Assembly: GCA_017590115.1 (NCBI GenBank)
Contig: JAGGNK010012114.1
Coordinates: forward strand, 1,630,248 to 1,694,247
DNA: 64,000 bases
From: Montifringilla adamsi
Lineage: Eukaryota; Chordata; Aves; Passeriformes; Passeridae
Direction of reading: 5' to 3'
Position numbers and translations under genes: made by a program
The notes under the pieces: model-generated
What the model was told of the DNA's origin: nothing
Database searches by the model: none
Seen by the model: the letters and a program-made list of their open reading frames with translations, nothing else
Shown here: piece after piece, positions 11,290 to 23,865 of the stretch
Position numbering within the stretch: the first letter of the stretch is position 1
How the letters are laid out: every line of letters starts with the position of its first letter

Positions 11290-14200
11290 CAAAAAAGGAG
11301 AAAAAATGTATAGAGGTAATAATTAAAAAATACAAAAAGTTAAGATTTTCAAGAGGTTCAAGTGTCATAGACACGAAGTAAATCTACAAACCAAGGCTGC
11401 TTCTCGCAGTCTGATGTTCTTAGGTTGCATGAGAACAGCAGATGGCACCTACTTTTGTTTCCCACCTGGAGACATACGAAACAGACTTTCAAAGGCAGAG
11501 CAAAGCACCTCCTCACCTCAGATTTCTCCTTCCTGCAGGTCACCATTACTCAAGGCACAAACACAACGTGAGATACACAGAGGTCAGACCACATTCAGGC
11601 TTCAAGGGTCTCACTTTGCCCACCTGTGCACCTATTATGGTGTTGCACTGCAACAATTACCATGTTTAAACATTACAGTTCAAGCTGTCACAAACCAATA
11701 TGTAAAAGGGATGCAGAATATCTGTGCTGCAGAGATTTGATTTCAGAGAGGAGGGTGTGTACCCACACACATCAGACAACAGGCTCATTTCCCTAACCGG
11801 GGCTTTATTACAGTAAACTTGTACTGCTATTTTGAGGTAAATAAAATTTTTACAAAATAAAACACATCAAATATGAATCAGCATGTTATTCTCCACACTG
11901 ACCATTCAAAAATGAAAAAAAACCCAAAACCCAGAGGTGCCATAAGTATTTTACTAAACAGAATGTTTTCGTTGATATACTTGTGGAATACCTTTAGAAA
12001 GACACAAGATCCAGTGTTACAAAACCATACATTCTGATATGCAGTTGCTTTATAGCAAGTCTTTCTAAATTGAATGCTTAAACGTTACAGGAATCTCCAC
12101 TTAAACAAATGAAAATCATTACGTTTGTGAAAGAAATATCAATTACTTTGCTTATACAAAAAAAGACCCTATAAAAGCAGTATTTTGGAAATACAAATAG
12201 CAAAAAAGCATTTAGGATTAGCACAACTGAAATTTTTCTAAGAATACATAAACACCATATGTTTTCAAAGAAACAGATATTTTTAGTTGGTGTGCTGTTG
12301 ACCAATGAAGCAAAACAACTACACATAAAACCATATGAACTTTCCACACAAAAAAGAAGAAATGGTGATACATTGTCTTGGGTTTTGCTGACAGTTTGTC
12401 ATTCGGTGTTTGACATTTGAATGTTCCTAAAGCACAGCTGGCAATCTCCTTCAAAATAATCTAAATTCAAGCTCATTTGTGACCAACTGCAGAGTAACAT
12501 ACTTTTCTGGTGCAAGTTTAAGACTGTTACTCAAATTACTGTAGTTACTTCATTAAGCCTAGAAAATCTCCCAGGCCCTACTTTTTCCCTTGCTGACCTA
12601 ATTCAGGGATGTATTGAGAAACCTCAACCACAAGAAGAAACCCTCGTAAGTATTACCAGGATCAACACTGAACTTATTAATTAAAATGTGTAGCAGCACT
12701 CCAGAACTACCCAGTGATTCCAATCCCCATTAAACAAGGGGTTGTCTATAAGGCTGTGACTGCTTCAGGATATGACAGCCTAAAGCAAAAAAGAACAGAG
12801 TTGAGACAGGGAGAAGGATGCTACTGAAGACAAATTAATACATGGACAAACACCATGTGCTGTGCTTCACTTTAGTTATTGTTTAATAAAGCCTGAGCTG
12901 TTAAGCTATACATCTTACTATTTCCGCACAAAGACTTAGAATGCAATGTTGAACTGGTCTAGTAAGATTCTTAAAAGAACCCAAGGAGCATGTCTCCAAG
13001 GAATATGGTAGCTTCATAAGACCAGCTGTTGCAGTTTAAACTATTACACAGTTTGTAATTCAATTAGAAAGAGGCCTTTTGTATTCTATTGCTATGTATT
13101 TTGTCAGACAACTTCAAAAACAGAAAGCCGTCTTTCTTTTTGTCTTTTTCCTGTTCTTTCTTGGAAAACCAGATTTTTTTTCTGTTTCAACATTTCTCTA
13201 AAATGTATTCAGTTAGTCATCCCACCACCAAAAATCTATTGAATGTTTATAAATTTGTTATGCATTTTAATTATATTGGTTTGATTTCATTAACAGATTT
13301 CCTCCCATGTACCTCTGTTCTCAAAAATATTTATGCAAATTTACATTTCTGCCTTCTGTATTTTGTGGTTAAAATGCAAAGAACCAGCTTTTGGTCCACA
13401 AAACAAATAAAATTACTTTTTCAAATGGACCTTTCCCAACCATAAAAACAATCCATTCCCAGCTCTTCCCACTAGAACTGTCTCACATATCTAGCTCCAG
13501 TTCTAACAATCAGTAATGTTTTCTTCAACTGTAAATTTCAAGGTTACATAGGACATCAAAAGAAGTTGAGATTGCAACTCTTCCTTGGAACAGAATTTAA
13601 GACTTAATGCTTATTCATCTGCATTTAAAATTAATTACTTCCAACTCTTCATTCAATAATTTCAATTTTTTTTTTTTGCATGCAAAATTAAACACCACTT
13701 CTCACATATCACCAGCTGAGGGACAAGCCAACGGGCATAACTGACAATGTAAGAATGGAGAACATTGTGTTACTTCCTCAGTTATGCTTACTGTGATCTT
13801 TGGTATGTAATTAAAGTCTGTTGTGGTTGATGGTGACTTTCAGTAACAAACTAAGAGCTTGTTCCTAAGATAACACATTAAATGGAATTTTTGATTACTG
13901 TTTGAGGTCTGGGTTCCTTTTCTGCATTTAAGGCCTGACGAAAGAGTGAATTCTAATAAGCCCCTAAAGAAGTTTTTAAGATGAAAGAGCAGTATCAACA
14001 GCAAATGAGACAAGAAGCAGTAGCAAGCATTCCAGGCAAATGCAAGGTATTCCCAGATATTTTTGCAACAGACACTTCTAATTCAGGGAAAATGGGACTT
14101 CCTTATAATACAACACATTTGTTCATTATGTAACACTGCACTGCAGAATCTGAATTAATGCCAATGTTAACCTTTCAAATTTCACATGGTTTTCAAATTT

Positions 14201-16320
14201 TAATGCAATGAATTTTAAACAAGACACATGAGAAAAAATATCTTTAATAGGGCTGTTCTGCTCTGTGCCACTTGTCTACCACTTGCACATGCACTTACAG
14301 TCTAGAATTATCAGAAAGAAGAAATAACTGATCATGAGTAGTAGCAGAGGAATATTACAGAAAACTGTAAAACCCCCAAGTAAATTAAGAAACAAAAGTT
14401 ACTTTTCAACATTCTGCTGTATCCTAAATGGACTCCAAGTGCTAAGTTGTATACATAGTGCGATTTTCAGACCACATTGTCATAACCATGACACCCCCAA
14501 AGCATGAAGGACCACGTAGAACTGTTTGCAGTATCAGAACTCAAATAATTTACTGCCACCAATGACCCTGTCCTGATCCTAAATGCAGAGCTCTTTGTTT
14601 TCATTTTGATACTGAAAACAGACACATTCCTTCATTACAGCAGTTTTTTTCCAAGTGTGTCCAAGCAAATAGACTCATTTCAGTTTATTTGTGATAGTGG
14701 AAAAAAAAGAAGTTTCATTGATATTAAAAATCTACTAAATTAGTGACTTTACAATGCATTTTCTTAATCATTTTTTAACTGCAATGCCATCATATTTCTG
14801 AGACATTTATTTGGGATTAGCAAGATATATTGAGAAAAAGTAAAGGAACAATACTTGGCCTGATGTTGCAGGAAAATTTTTCTCAATAGTAGTGTCAATT
14901 TAAGCAGGTTTCAAACAAAAAACAGAGAATGAAAGAGATTAGACTGGTATGGTGCATGTGGGAAATATCACCTCCTCAAACTAAATATCTTTCTTACGGC
15001 TGTGATGAACATCTTTGGAGCACTAGTTAAGTTATTTATGCTACATGTTGTGCATCTTACATAGACACTTGACATTATATTCTTCCCTTTAGCTTAAAAG
15101 GGGACCTACATAGACACTTCTAACACCGTTAGGGGGTACAAAATGTCTGTCTGAAACTAACACTTTCTATGAGCTACCCAGTGGACATCTGCATTTTGCT
15201 TCATTCTGAAACAGGAGACAGGAAGAAAAGAGAGATGTAAAAGAGAGCTTCAGCTGGATGGTAAACTAATCGATCTGCTGAAGCTAATGGCTGTGCCTGC
15301 ACAGAGATGTAGGAGCCCGCACACTGAGCCCAGCAGGACTGGTGGCTGTGTGTGAGCCTGAGCGGTGACCCAGCTCTTCCTGTGGCCAAGGAAGGGTGCA
15401 GCAGGCTCAGGAGGGGCCCTCTGTTGAGTAAATGGGAGGCTAGCAGCTTGGGCATACTCCTGACCACACAGAGTCTATGTCTTCCCTGCCAGGCAAGGAT
15501 TCACAAGAAGTTTTTAAAGCTGTTCCAAAATTCTTGATGATTCAACAGCTGTTTACTTAGATTTGATCAATTACTGCACTTGCATTTCACAAACCTTTAA
15601 ATCAGGTGCAGTCTCACAGTGGCACCACTAAACCTGGCTTTCATTCACACAGAGCTAAGAGAACGATCACAGCAGTTATCTACACACTCAATCTCTAGCA
15701 GTTTACAAGTATCTTAGCATGAGGAACTCTGATTATGATGAGGTTATCTTGTACTGTTTCTGTAAACCAAAAAATAAAATTGTTTCAATTTCCTCAATTT
15801 TCCAGTGCAATATAAATCCTGCATTCCAACCAAAGGGTTAGGAAACCTTCAGGTAACCATACCAACAGCATAAAACTTCAGAGCAGGAATAAATTTATAG
15901 CCAAAATCAGGAGAAAGAGCAAAAAGGTGAAAGCATAAAACATACATTGGACAATGTATCTATCATTTAATGCAACCTAAAGGTCTTTTTTTTTCCCCTT
16001 CCTTTCTGTAAGCAGTTATTAATGAAGAAATAAATGAAAATATTCAGCTGGGTTGGTTAATGTTACTGCACACAGAATATTACTTTTGTTTAACGTAAAC
16101 AAGAGCCCCAGAAACCTATTCTGCTGTCTGAACTACAGTCAAATATACTATACCATTTAGATCAGGAATATCTTAGTTTATAAAATGAGCATCATATTTA
16201 CATTCCATAACTTTGATGGAGTTTGTAGATGTAGCTGCTAAGCCACTCTCAATAATATTTTAACAGTCCTAGCAGTCAGTCTCCAATGACTGGATAAAAG
16301 TCATATTTACATTCTGCTTT
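11290..16320. other. AT-rich intron sequence, nothing recognised
   Basis: Five kilobases with no exon, RNA gene or repeat family I can name. A 118-codon frame at 13089-13445 is F- and S-rich and looks like AT-rich noise. Confidence 0.65.
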
Positions 16321-16329
16321 AACAAGGAT

Positions 16330-17488
16330 GAAAAGAAAGCTCCCAGGAACTACTAGTAGGGCAGCCACACCTCAGTGCCCAGTAAGAGCATGGAACAGAT
16401 CCTCCTGGAAGTTATGCTGTATGGATGGCAGAGAGGTGATTAGAGACAGCCAGCATGGCTTCACAAAGGGAAAATTGTGCCTGATACGATAGTGGCCTCC
16501 TACAATAAAGTAGAGAGCTACAGAGAGAGCCCCAGCTTCTGTAATGCCTTTGGCACACTGTATCCAAGTACAACCTCCTTGCCTCTAATTTGGAGATATA
16601 TGGGTTTGACGGATATATGGACAAGGAATTGGCCACGTCCAGTGAGTTACAATCAGCAGCTCAGTCTCCAAGTGAAACTCAGCAATGAGTGGTGTCCCTC
16701 AAGGATGCATACTGCAACCAGCAGCATTTAATATCATTGTCAAGGACATAGATGATGGGATCAGGTGCAAGTTTTCACATGACACCAAGCTGAGTGGTTG
16801 ATTTGCTGGAGGGATGGAATGCCATCCAGAGGGACCTTGGGACAGGTTGTGGTGTGGGCCTACGTGAACATCATAAAGTTCAACAAGGTCAAGAGCCTGT
16901 GTCCATGTGTCAGAGCAATGCCCAGTATCCACACAGACTCAGATACTGAGAGCAGCCCTGTAGAGAAGGACATGGAATACTGGAGGATGAACAATTTGAC
17001 ATAAACTGGCAATGCTCACTTGCAGACCAGAAAATCAGTCATATCCTGGGCTGTACAGAAAGCTGGCCAGCAGAGTAAGGGAAGCAATCCTCCCAGGGAC
17101 TTCATTCTTGGGAGAATCCACCTGGAGAACTGTCTCCACTGGGACAAAAATGACATTGACATGTTCAGTGCATCCACAAAAAGTTCATGAAAATAGCCAG
17201 GGGCCTGGGCCACCTCTTCTGTGAAGTTAGGCTGAGAGAGAGTTTGGATTCTTCATCCTATAGAACAGGTGGCTGCAGGGAGATTTTCTTACAGCCTTCC
17301 AATATATACAGGAGGCTTGTAAGAAAAATACAGAAAGACTGTTTTCCAGGCCCTGTAGTGACAGGACAAGGCACAAATGAAAAAACATCCATTTAGACTG
17401 AATACAGCAAGGACATTTTTTTACAATGAGAGTAGTGAGACACTGAACAGATTGCCCAGAGAAGTTGTGGGGGCCCACCACACATGAT
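16330..17488 (+). repeat. CR1 LINE, old copy, left part (split by LTR insertion)
   Basis: The translation keeps MEQILLEV-like and VIRDSQHGFTKGK segments of the CR1 reverse transcriptase. A GVPQGCILQPAAFNIIVKDI region follows, then SHDTK where active copies have FADDTK. Further on come the C-terminal ORF2 region and the 3' UTR (GAACAGATTGCCCAGAGAAG). It stops at 17488 where an LTR begins, and resumes at 18986. Confidence 0.88.
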
Positions 17489-18985
17489 TGTATTTGGTTT
17501 ATGTAGCAAACTAAGAGTGGAGGCTGCCTCCATGTAGGACTGGCTGCTGACAAAGGCTGAGCCCATCAGAGATGCTGGTAGCACCTCTGGGATAACAGAC
17601 TTAAGAAAGGGTAAAAACCACTGCATAAAACCAGCTGGAAGAGAGGAACCATAAAATGTGAGATACCAAGGTCAGTGAAGAAGTAGCGAAAGGCAGAGTT
17701 CCATATGCTGTAGAAGTCACAGGAGAATACCATAGGAGAGCAGATACCCAGCCTTCAGACCACAGAGGACCTCACACTGGAGTGTGTGGACGTGCCCTGA
17801 AGAAACCTGCAGCTTGCAGAAAGACAGTGCTGGAACAGGGTCCTGGCCGGAACTAAATTTTGTGGAGAGGAGACTACACTGGAGTTTTCTGGCAGGAACT
17901 GTGACCCTGTGGGAGACTCATGCTGGGGCAGTCTGCTCCTGAAGGATTCTATCTCATGGAAAGGATGCATGCTGGTGCAGTCCATGAAGAATGCTGGTCC
18001 TTGGGAAGAACTCACACTGGCGAAGTTCACAGAGTGAACTTCTGTGGGTGGGGTCCCACATTGCCATAAGCATGAAGAGGATGAGGAGGGAACAGCAGAG
18101 ACACTCTGTGATAACCTGTCTTAGGGTACAATGTAAGGTGCACCCAAAAATGAATGTATTCTATCACGATCTTCATAAGCTGTTAAAACCAGGTAGGACA
18201 GTGCTCCTTATCTAGTTCATGACTTATCCCTGATAACTCCAGGGGATAACTTTTGCTAATGAGCCATCAAGCGTCACTGCAAGACTGATAAAATTACATC
18301 ATCCATTGTGAGATGCTCCACCCAGAAGGACGATCCAAGCATTCCTACCTGGATATCATCTGAACTTTGGAACAAAACAGGCAGCTTTATCCACTGAATT
18401 CCTAGAGGACAAGAGCTCCATAACCACCACTGCATCTTTGAAGGAAGATCAGGCCCTTCTACAGGATCACTGCTTCAACAGAACCACTTATATCACTTCC
18501 AGAGGACTGCAGCCACCATTTAATTAGACTGCTACCAACGCCCTGACCAACAGGTGTCAGGTTGTATTTGGACTCTGTCAGTGTTTCTGTATTATTGCAG
18601 TAATTTTAATTTTCACATTAAATTGAATTTCTGAGTTGGAATCTCCCACTGGTTTGCTTTCAAACTAGTACCTAACCTGAATGCAAACCCCATCCTCCAC
18701 CATCCCCCTGTGCTTATTGAGGTGGCAATGCAAAGCACTCAGGACTGAAGCTCAGATATGAAGACGGAGGGGTGGGGAAAAGGTGTTTCTAGATTTGTCC
18801 TTTTTTCTCGTCATCCTGTGCTCTTTGATTGGCAATAAATTAAATCACCAAGAGGAGGTTTTTTTTCCTATTACATTAATTGGTGAGTGGTGTCCCTCTC
18901 CTTAAAGCACAAGTTTCTTGATGGAGTAGGATTAACAGAGTGGCTTGGTGGGCACCTGATGATCAGTCAATGTCAACCCATCACA
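17489..18985. mobile_element. Solo LTR of an avian endogenous retrovirus, itself interrupted
   Basis: The element begins TGTATTTGG and ends CCCATCACA (TG...CA). It is flanked by ATGAT (17484-17488) and ATGAG (18986-18990), a 5-bp target-site duplication with one mismatch. The interior has the degenerate ...CACACTGGAG... units, GGCAATAAATTAAAT and TTGGTGAGTG seen in a common bird LTR family; the family match is from memory. A second LTR occupies 18117-18672, leaving about 0.93 kb of this one. No coding region lies between or beside the parts, so it is a solo LTR. Orientation is not assigned. Confidence 0.78.
18117..18672 (+). mobile_element. Second LTR inserted inside the first
   Basis: It starts TGTCTTAGGGTACAATG and includes CTCCAGGGGATAACTTTTGC and AGGACTGCAGCCACCATTTA. 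TAACC flanks both sides (18112-18116 and 18673-18677; the identity extends to TAACCTG). The outer LTR resumes right after. The 3' end is CC rather than CA, so that boundary may be off by a few bases or mutated. No retroviral genes are present. Confidence 0.72.
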
Positions 18986-19106
18986 ATGAGCCTTGGAACA
19001 ACCTGATCTAGTGGAAGGTATCCATCCCTGCCTATGACAGGGAGATTAGAAAGGAATGACCTTTGAATGTCCCTTCCGACCAAAACCATTCTAGGATTCC
19101 ATGATA
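18986..19106 (+). repeat. CR1 LINE, right part of the split copy (3' end)
   Basis: CAACCTGATCTAGTGGAAGG, CCCTTCCGACCAAAACCATT and CTAGGATTCCATGAT are the standard CR1 3' terminus. They follow on from the 3' UTR interrupted at 17488. Confidence 0.88.
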
Positions 19107-19139
19107 TTGGAAAAATGTAGTTTCCTTTTCTCATGTACA

Positions 19140-19262
19140 AATGTAACATAAAAACAAACCAACAAAGCAACAAAAAAAAACCCCAAAAAAACACAAACAA
19201 AAAATCAACCAAACAAAACAAAGGAAAATAAAGTAAGAACCCAAACACACTCCCCCCACCCC
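19140..19262. repeat. A/C-rich low-complexity sequence
   Basis: About 120 bp of CAAA, AACC and CCCC words immediately downstream of the CR1 3' end. Confidence 0.8.
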
Positions 19263-20978
19263 CCTTCCCTTACTTATATTAAATATTTGCCGTTTAAATC
19301 TAATTCCTGTCTTTCTGTCTATCTTTTTTGATTATTACACTTTGGTCAGTTTTGCTGAAATGGATGACAAGGGTCGGGACTACAAACAGTGGCTTTCTAA
19401 ATGAGGTACATCTGTAAGTGCATCATTTTAACAGCCTTCTTGCTGCCATTATTATTAGTCACTTTTCTGCACTGGATTAGAACCAGAGGGCTAACATGAA
19501 TAATATAATTTGCTAATACAGATGTTATGCAGCTGCTCTTACCAGAGCAGGCTAATGATAAAATGTGAAGGTCAGGTATTTCTAAACTGTGTATGATAAG
19601 ATATGAGTAGAGCACTAGAATAACCATGAATTCTCTTGTTGATTTGGGTTCTGGCAACAAATGCTTTGTCCTCTTACTTGTTAAAGCAGGGAGTAAAACT
19701 GCTACCTCCATCACTTGTGATGATTTTTTATTTAATGCTCAGCATCCACTGAAAGAACAGCCTATGAGAGCAGGCAGCGTGGGCTATCCAGCAGAAAAGT
19801 GAGTAACCTAACCCACCAGTATGCAGCAACAGCCACAATGGGAGGGACATGGAAAGGTTACATCTATTAAGTTTTACAGTTTTACTAAACTGAGTATAGA
19901 AACAGATACCAAGACATAATCTGGCATATAACAGCAATATAAAGAAAGTTGCCCACAATAAGGTATTCACTCAAGATTGGCTCATTGTCTTGTAATATTT
20001 TGGGCATTTGCCATACTCTGCTTTAATAAAAATTCAACAGTACAATAGGTAGAAAAAAAAATCTCTTCAAAAGGAATTTGTCAGTGAATAAAGCATCTGG
20101 AATGTTTTAAAATGAATCAGGAGTCCCAAATGCTAACTGGAAAACCAGGACCTTTGGGGGGAAAAAAAAAATTACTATAAAACTATGAAACGTGAAGGGA
20201 GATGGTGGCATACTTTAATCTGAAAATAGAATTAATACATTCTCTTACAGGAGATTTAATTGATGTATTCAAGTTATTTTTTATCAAACATTGAACATAT
20301 GAACAACTCCACTGCACAAAAAGCTGAAACACTAGCAGTAGGAGTAGTATTATAAGTAGTAGAGAAATATACAGTACCAGTGCCTCCTATAAAAACACTA
20401 AAAATGCAGAAAGTAGCACATATTTTTGTTTGCAATTAGGGCTGATTTATTTGTGACTCTAAGGATCACTGCTGCCTATGACTGTCTCGAAGTCTTTCTA
20501 TCTCTTTCTGTACACTACCACATCACACCTATTGATAAAATCAAGCTGTTCTGGGAAATGGCTACTCATGAAAAAGGCAAAGGTGAGAGAAACAGGTTTT
20601 CTACAACTGAAATACATTTGATTTAAAAAAGTAAACTTAAAATGTTGGTGTCTAAGGCCAGCACTACAACACATATAGCTCATTCAGGACAAAACAGGAG
20701 AGAAGCAACCCAGAAATGGAACTAATTTATTAATTTTGTCTACAAGTGATTTTTACTGCCTGAAGGAGAGGAATCAAGCTTTCCTTTCATTCCAAGCTTT
20801 GTGGAGAGATTTCCTTTACAAAACATCTGATTTTTATTCTAGATTCAACCTATCTAAACATTCCCTTAAACGAAGTGAAAAGAAGTGTGGCTTCTAACAA
20901 GAGTATTGCTTTGTACACCAGGACTGAGATATCTAAGATTGTCTCAACTTGAACAAATAAAATAAGACTTATACTTAC
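19263..20978. other. Intron sequence, nothing recognised
   Basis: AT-rich, with no repeat family or exon seen before the start-codon exon at 20979. Confidence 0.65.
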
Positions 20979-21035
20979 CGATATATCATCACTGAAATCT
21001 ATTTCATCCAAATCAAGGTATTCAGGAGCTTCCAT
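20979..21035 (-). CDS. SNCAIP: SNCAIP (synphilin-1) start-codon exon, coding part
   Basis: This exon supplies the start codon and first 19 residues of synphilin-1, MEAPEYLDLDEIDFSDDIS, which I recognise as the human N-terminus. The peptide is very acidic (nine D or E in 19). On the minus strand the coding part ends TCG followed by GTAAGT, a consensus donor, in phase 0. Reading on into the intron gives an open frame of 61 codons, but its last 42 codons are not synphilin. The start is fixed by conservation. The context AATAATGG has G at +4 and A at -3, an adequate Kozak site. Two very short upstream ORFs precede it in the same exon. Confidence 0.96.
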
Positions 21036-21071
21036 TATTCTCTTATGGACATTTTGGGTGAGTCAGCACAT
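21035..21071 (-). promoter_or_regulatory. Two minimal upstream ORFs in the SNCAIP leader
   Basis: On the minus strand the leader holds ATG TGC TGA (21071-21063), a two-codon ORF. It also holds ATG TCC ATA AGA GAA TAA (21052-21035), a five-codon ORF whose TAA shares its last A with the SNCAIP start codon (TAATG). Such an overlap allows termination and reinitiation or leaky scanning, which would lower or tune synphilin-1 translation. The ORFs are seen directly. Their inclusion in the mRNA depends on the inferred acceptor at 21082, although the second lies only 15 bases upstream of the start codon and is very likely included. Confidence 0.6.
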
Positions 21072-21081
21072 TAGTAAAGAC
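21036..21081 (-). other. SNCAIP: 5' untranslated part of the SNCAIP start-codon exon
   Basis: On the minus strand a pyrimidine-rich run (TTTATCTTTTCTTAATTAG) ends at 21082. This is the best splice acceptor upstream of the start codon and leaves 46 bases of 5' leader before ATG. No other AG preceded by a pyrimidine run lies between it and the start. The exon boundary is inferred from the motif; RNA reads would settle it. Confidence 0.7.
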
Positions 21082-22419
21082 CTAATTAAGAAAAGATAAA
21101 TGTGTTGCCTTTAGAGAGCCAAAATCACACAGAAAAGTTTTCATATAGTTGCTACAATACTGAAACATTTAACTTGAATAGTAAAGTGTTTCATAACTTT
21201 ATCTTAGAAGGCAAATACAATTTACCACCTCTACTTGGCACATTGTACATCAGACATTCCAGTTTTCTGGGAGAACAGCTAAGTGCTACTTGAAGTAGAA
21301 GTAAAAAATACTTGGTACAGCACCACTCAGTGCTTCCAGAAGTTCAATACAGGTATAAAGACCTAAGCTGTTGAACACCCTCACGATCTTGCAACCATAG
21401 CTGTGTAAATGATGTGCCTTCTCATAAGGACGAGACATTTACTCACAACAACTCCAGTTACTGTAGTTTTCCTCTGCCCAAGATGGCAGAAAAGAGCTGA
21501 GATTCCTGCTGTGCACAGACAAGAAAGTCCTATCGCACCTTATCTCTGCTTACAAGCGGACTAACACAATGCAGCCAGTGCTTTACAGATTAATGGTTTA
21601 CCACCCCTTAGGCTATGAGTGCACATCCCCCAGAAGGGCAACAAATTCAATACCAGAATTATATCACGTGCACTAATTATCAGGGGCATTAACCATTTTT
21701 TACAGCAAGAGGAAAAGAAGACCAAATTCTCTTGCAAAGCAAGAAATATGTCAGGAAGTCAATATTAGATCTGAATAAATTGAAGATTCAACAATCAGAA
21801 GACCAAAGACAATAAACCCCTCATTGTCAATCCTAACTATAATGAAGGTGTGTGTTATCATACAAACAACTGCCACAGAAGTAAAGGAAAAAAGGAAGGT
21901 ATTTTAAAGGAAACTGAAAAACAAAAGCACAATGCATTTTTAAATAATCTGAGTCATCACATAAGGATTGAGTATTATTATAGAAGAAAATTAAATCCTC
22001 CAGTACTTGTACATAGCAAAGGAAAGACCTTAAGGAAAAAAAAAAATACACAAACCCAATTTATTCATATGACAACTACCAAGAAATATGTCTGTGAATA
22101 ATGAAATCAGCTGTGTAGACCTAAATAAAACCACTGTGTGAAACTTTCACATGCCTTTAAAAATGTCCTAGGATACAGGGTCTGAAAAAAAAAGCTTTTC
22201 TGTAAGTGTCAGACAAAACAAAACCTCAGTAATTTATCTCCCTAATAATACAGTATCCAAGCACAAAGCTGACCTTAATCCACCTGTTCTTGAGAAGCTA
22301 TTAGAAAGAGAACCAGCAGGCAAAACTCCAGTAATATGCTGAAATAGACGGAAAAGCAAATTGTTTGTTTCTCACCAAGTTACTGAAGCTCTATCAGCAT
22401 CATTCTCTCATTAAGTCAA
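21082..22419. other. Intron sequence upstream of the start-codon exon, nothing recognised
   Basis: No repeat family or additional untranslated exon can be supported here from sequence alone. Confidence 0.6.
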
Positions 22420-22919
22420 CGTTCCAGTTTTGGCTGGGGTGGAGTTAATTTTCTTCACAGCAGATAGTATGGGGCTGGGATTGGGACTTGTGCTGGAAAC
22501 AGAGCTGATAATTCAGGGATGCTTTCGCTACTGCTGAGCAGGACATACATAGACCTAAAGACTTTTCTGCTCCTTACCCCTCTCCACCTGTGAGCAGGCT
22601 AGGGGTGCAAAAGGAGTTGGGACAGCCACAACAGATGATCCCAACTAACTCAATGACATATTCCACAGCAGATGACATCATGATCTGCACAGAGAGCTGG
22701 AAGAAAGGAAAAGGAGGATGTTTGGAGTGGTTGAGTTTGTGTCTTCCCAGGTCAGCGTTACGCATGATAGTGCCCTACTCTCCTGGAGATGGCTGGCCTG
22801 CTCATGTAAAATGGTGAATTAATTCCTTGTTTTGCTCTGCTTACATGCACAGCTTCTGCCCTTCCCTACTAAACTGTCTTGATCTCAACTCATGGGTTTT
22901 CTCACTTCAACTCTCCAAG
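22420..22919 (+). mobile_element. Solo LTR of an avian endogenous retrovirus, 3'-truncated
   Basis: It starts GTTCCAGTTTTGGCTGGGGT and ends in ACTAAACTGTCTTGATCTCA then ACTCATGGGTTTTCTCACTT, matching a widespread bird LTR family as I remember it. The last bases expected for the family are missing. No internal retroviral genes. It lies 1.3 kb upstream of the start-codon exon, on the opposite strand. Confidence 0.75.
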
Positions 22920-23254
22920 CAATTGTGTGGCAACACTTTGGAGGAAAGCAGCATTTAAGAACAATCTCAACAACCTACAATTTTCTCTCATCGTGACTCT
23001 TAGACTTGAGTGAAGCAGTGGGAAAAAGCTACAGAAAGGTAAAACCAGAAGTGTCTCTATTGTGAGACACATCAGAAGCTTTTTATTTTGCACATTCCCA
23101 AATGCTAAGTTTATTCTCAGAGGGACCCACTAAAATCAGACAAAAGCCTGACAATGAAAGGAAGTAGCTATAGTGAAAAGGCATGACACATTCAAGTCTA
23201 AAAATTTCTGCACTGCAGATTTTCCTTTACAGAAACACAAAGTGTCAGTATATT

Positions 23255-23865
23255 TTTTAAAGATTTACATATTTTGTAGACATTACAGGTAAATTGTGCA
23301 CTGGTACTGTATTGCAGTGATTGGCAAGGCAAGGTTTTGGTAGTGGGAGAGTTACAGGGTTGGCTTGAGAGAAGATGCTAGAAGTTTCTGCTGTGTCTGA
23401 TGGAGCCACAATCCAATAAAGAGCACTCCAATAAAGATCCATTGCTGATCAGACCGGAGCCTGTCAGTGATGGTGGTGGCACCTCTGGGACAACAGTTTT
23501 AGGAGAGGGAATAAGTTAGTGTGTAACAGCAGCCAGGAGAGAGGAATGAGAATATGAGAGCAACAGCCCAGCAGACACCAAGGTCAGTGAAGGAGTGGGA
23601 CAAGATGGTCCAGGTGCCAGAGCTGGAATTCCCCTGTAGCCCGTGGTGAAGGACATGGCAGGGCAGCTGTGCGCCTGCAGCCCATGGAGGAGTCTGTGGA
23701 AGTCCCCAAGTCAGAGCAGCTGGAAGCCAAAAGGAGGCTGTGATCCCACAGAAAGTCCATGCTGGAGCAGGGTCTTTGCAGAATCTGTGAGCATGTGGAG
23801 AGTGGAGACCATACAGAAGCAGCTTGCAGGCAGGACTTGTGACCTCCCTCCAAAGTAGAGACTAG
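23255..23865. mobile_element. Fragment of the same LTR family as 17489-18985
   Basis: It shares GGTTTTGGTAGTGGGAGAG-type sequence with the family. With the nested copy it shares GCACCTCTGGGA, GACACCAAGGTCAGTGAAG and the series of TGGAGCAG/TGGAGAG units. Only the left half is present, and it breaks off near 23865. Confidence 0.72.

Larger units (their letters stand above)
11287..20978 (-). other. SNCAIP intron between the start-codon exon and the 73-bp exon
   Basis: This 9.7-kb intron has a GTAAGT donor at 20978 and a TTTTGCAG acceptor at 11287 (minus strand). Its main content is the nested CR1/LTR block at about 16.3-19.1 kb; the rest is AT-rich single-copy sequence. Confidence 0.9.

Noticed and set aside
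20850..20978. Continuation of the start-codon frame past residue 19
   Set aside because: The consensus GTAAGT donor at 20978 and the loss of synphilin similarity show that it is intron.
17489..23865. A complete endogenous retrovirus between LTRs of the same family at 17.5 and 23.3 kb
   Set aside because: The sequence between them contains the SNCAIP start exon and no retroviral coding region; these are separate LTR remnants.
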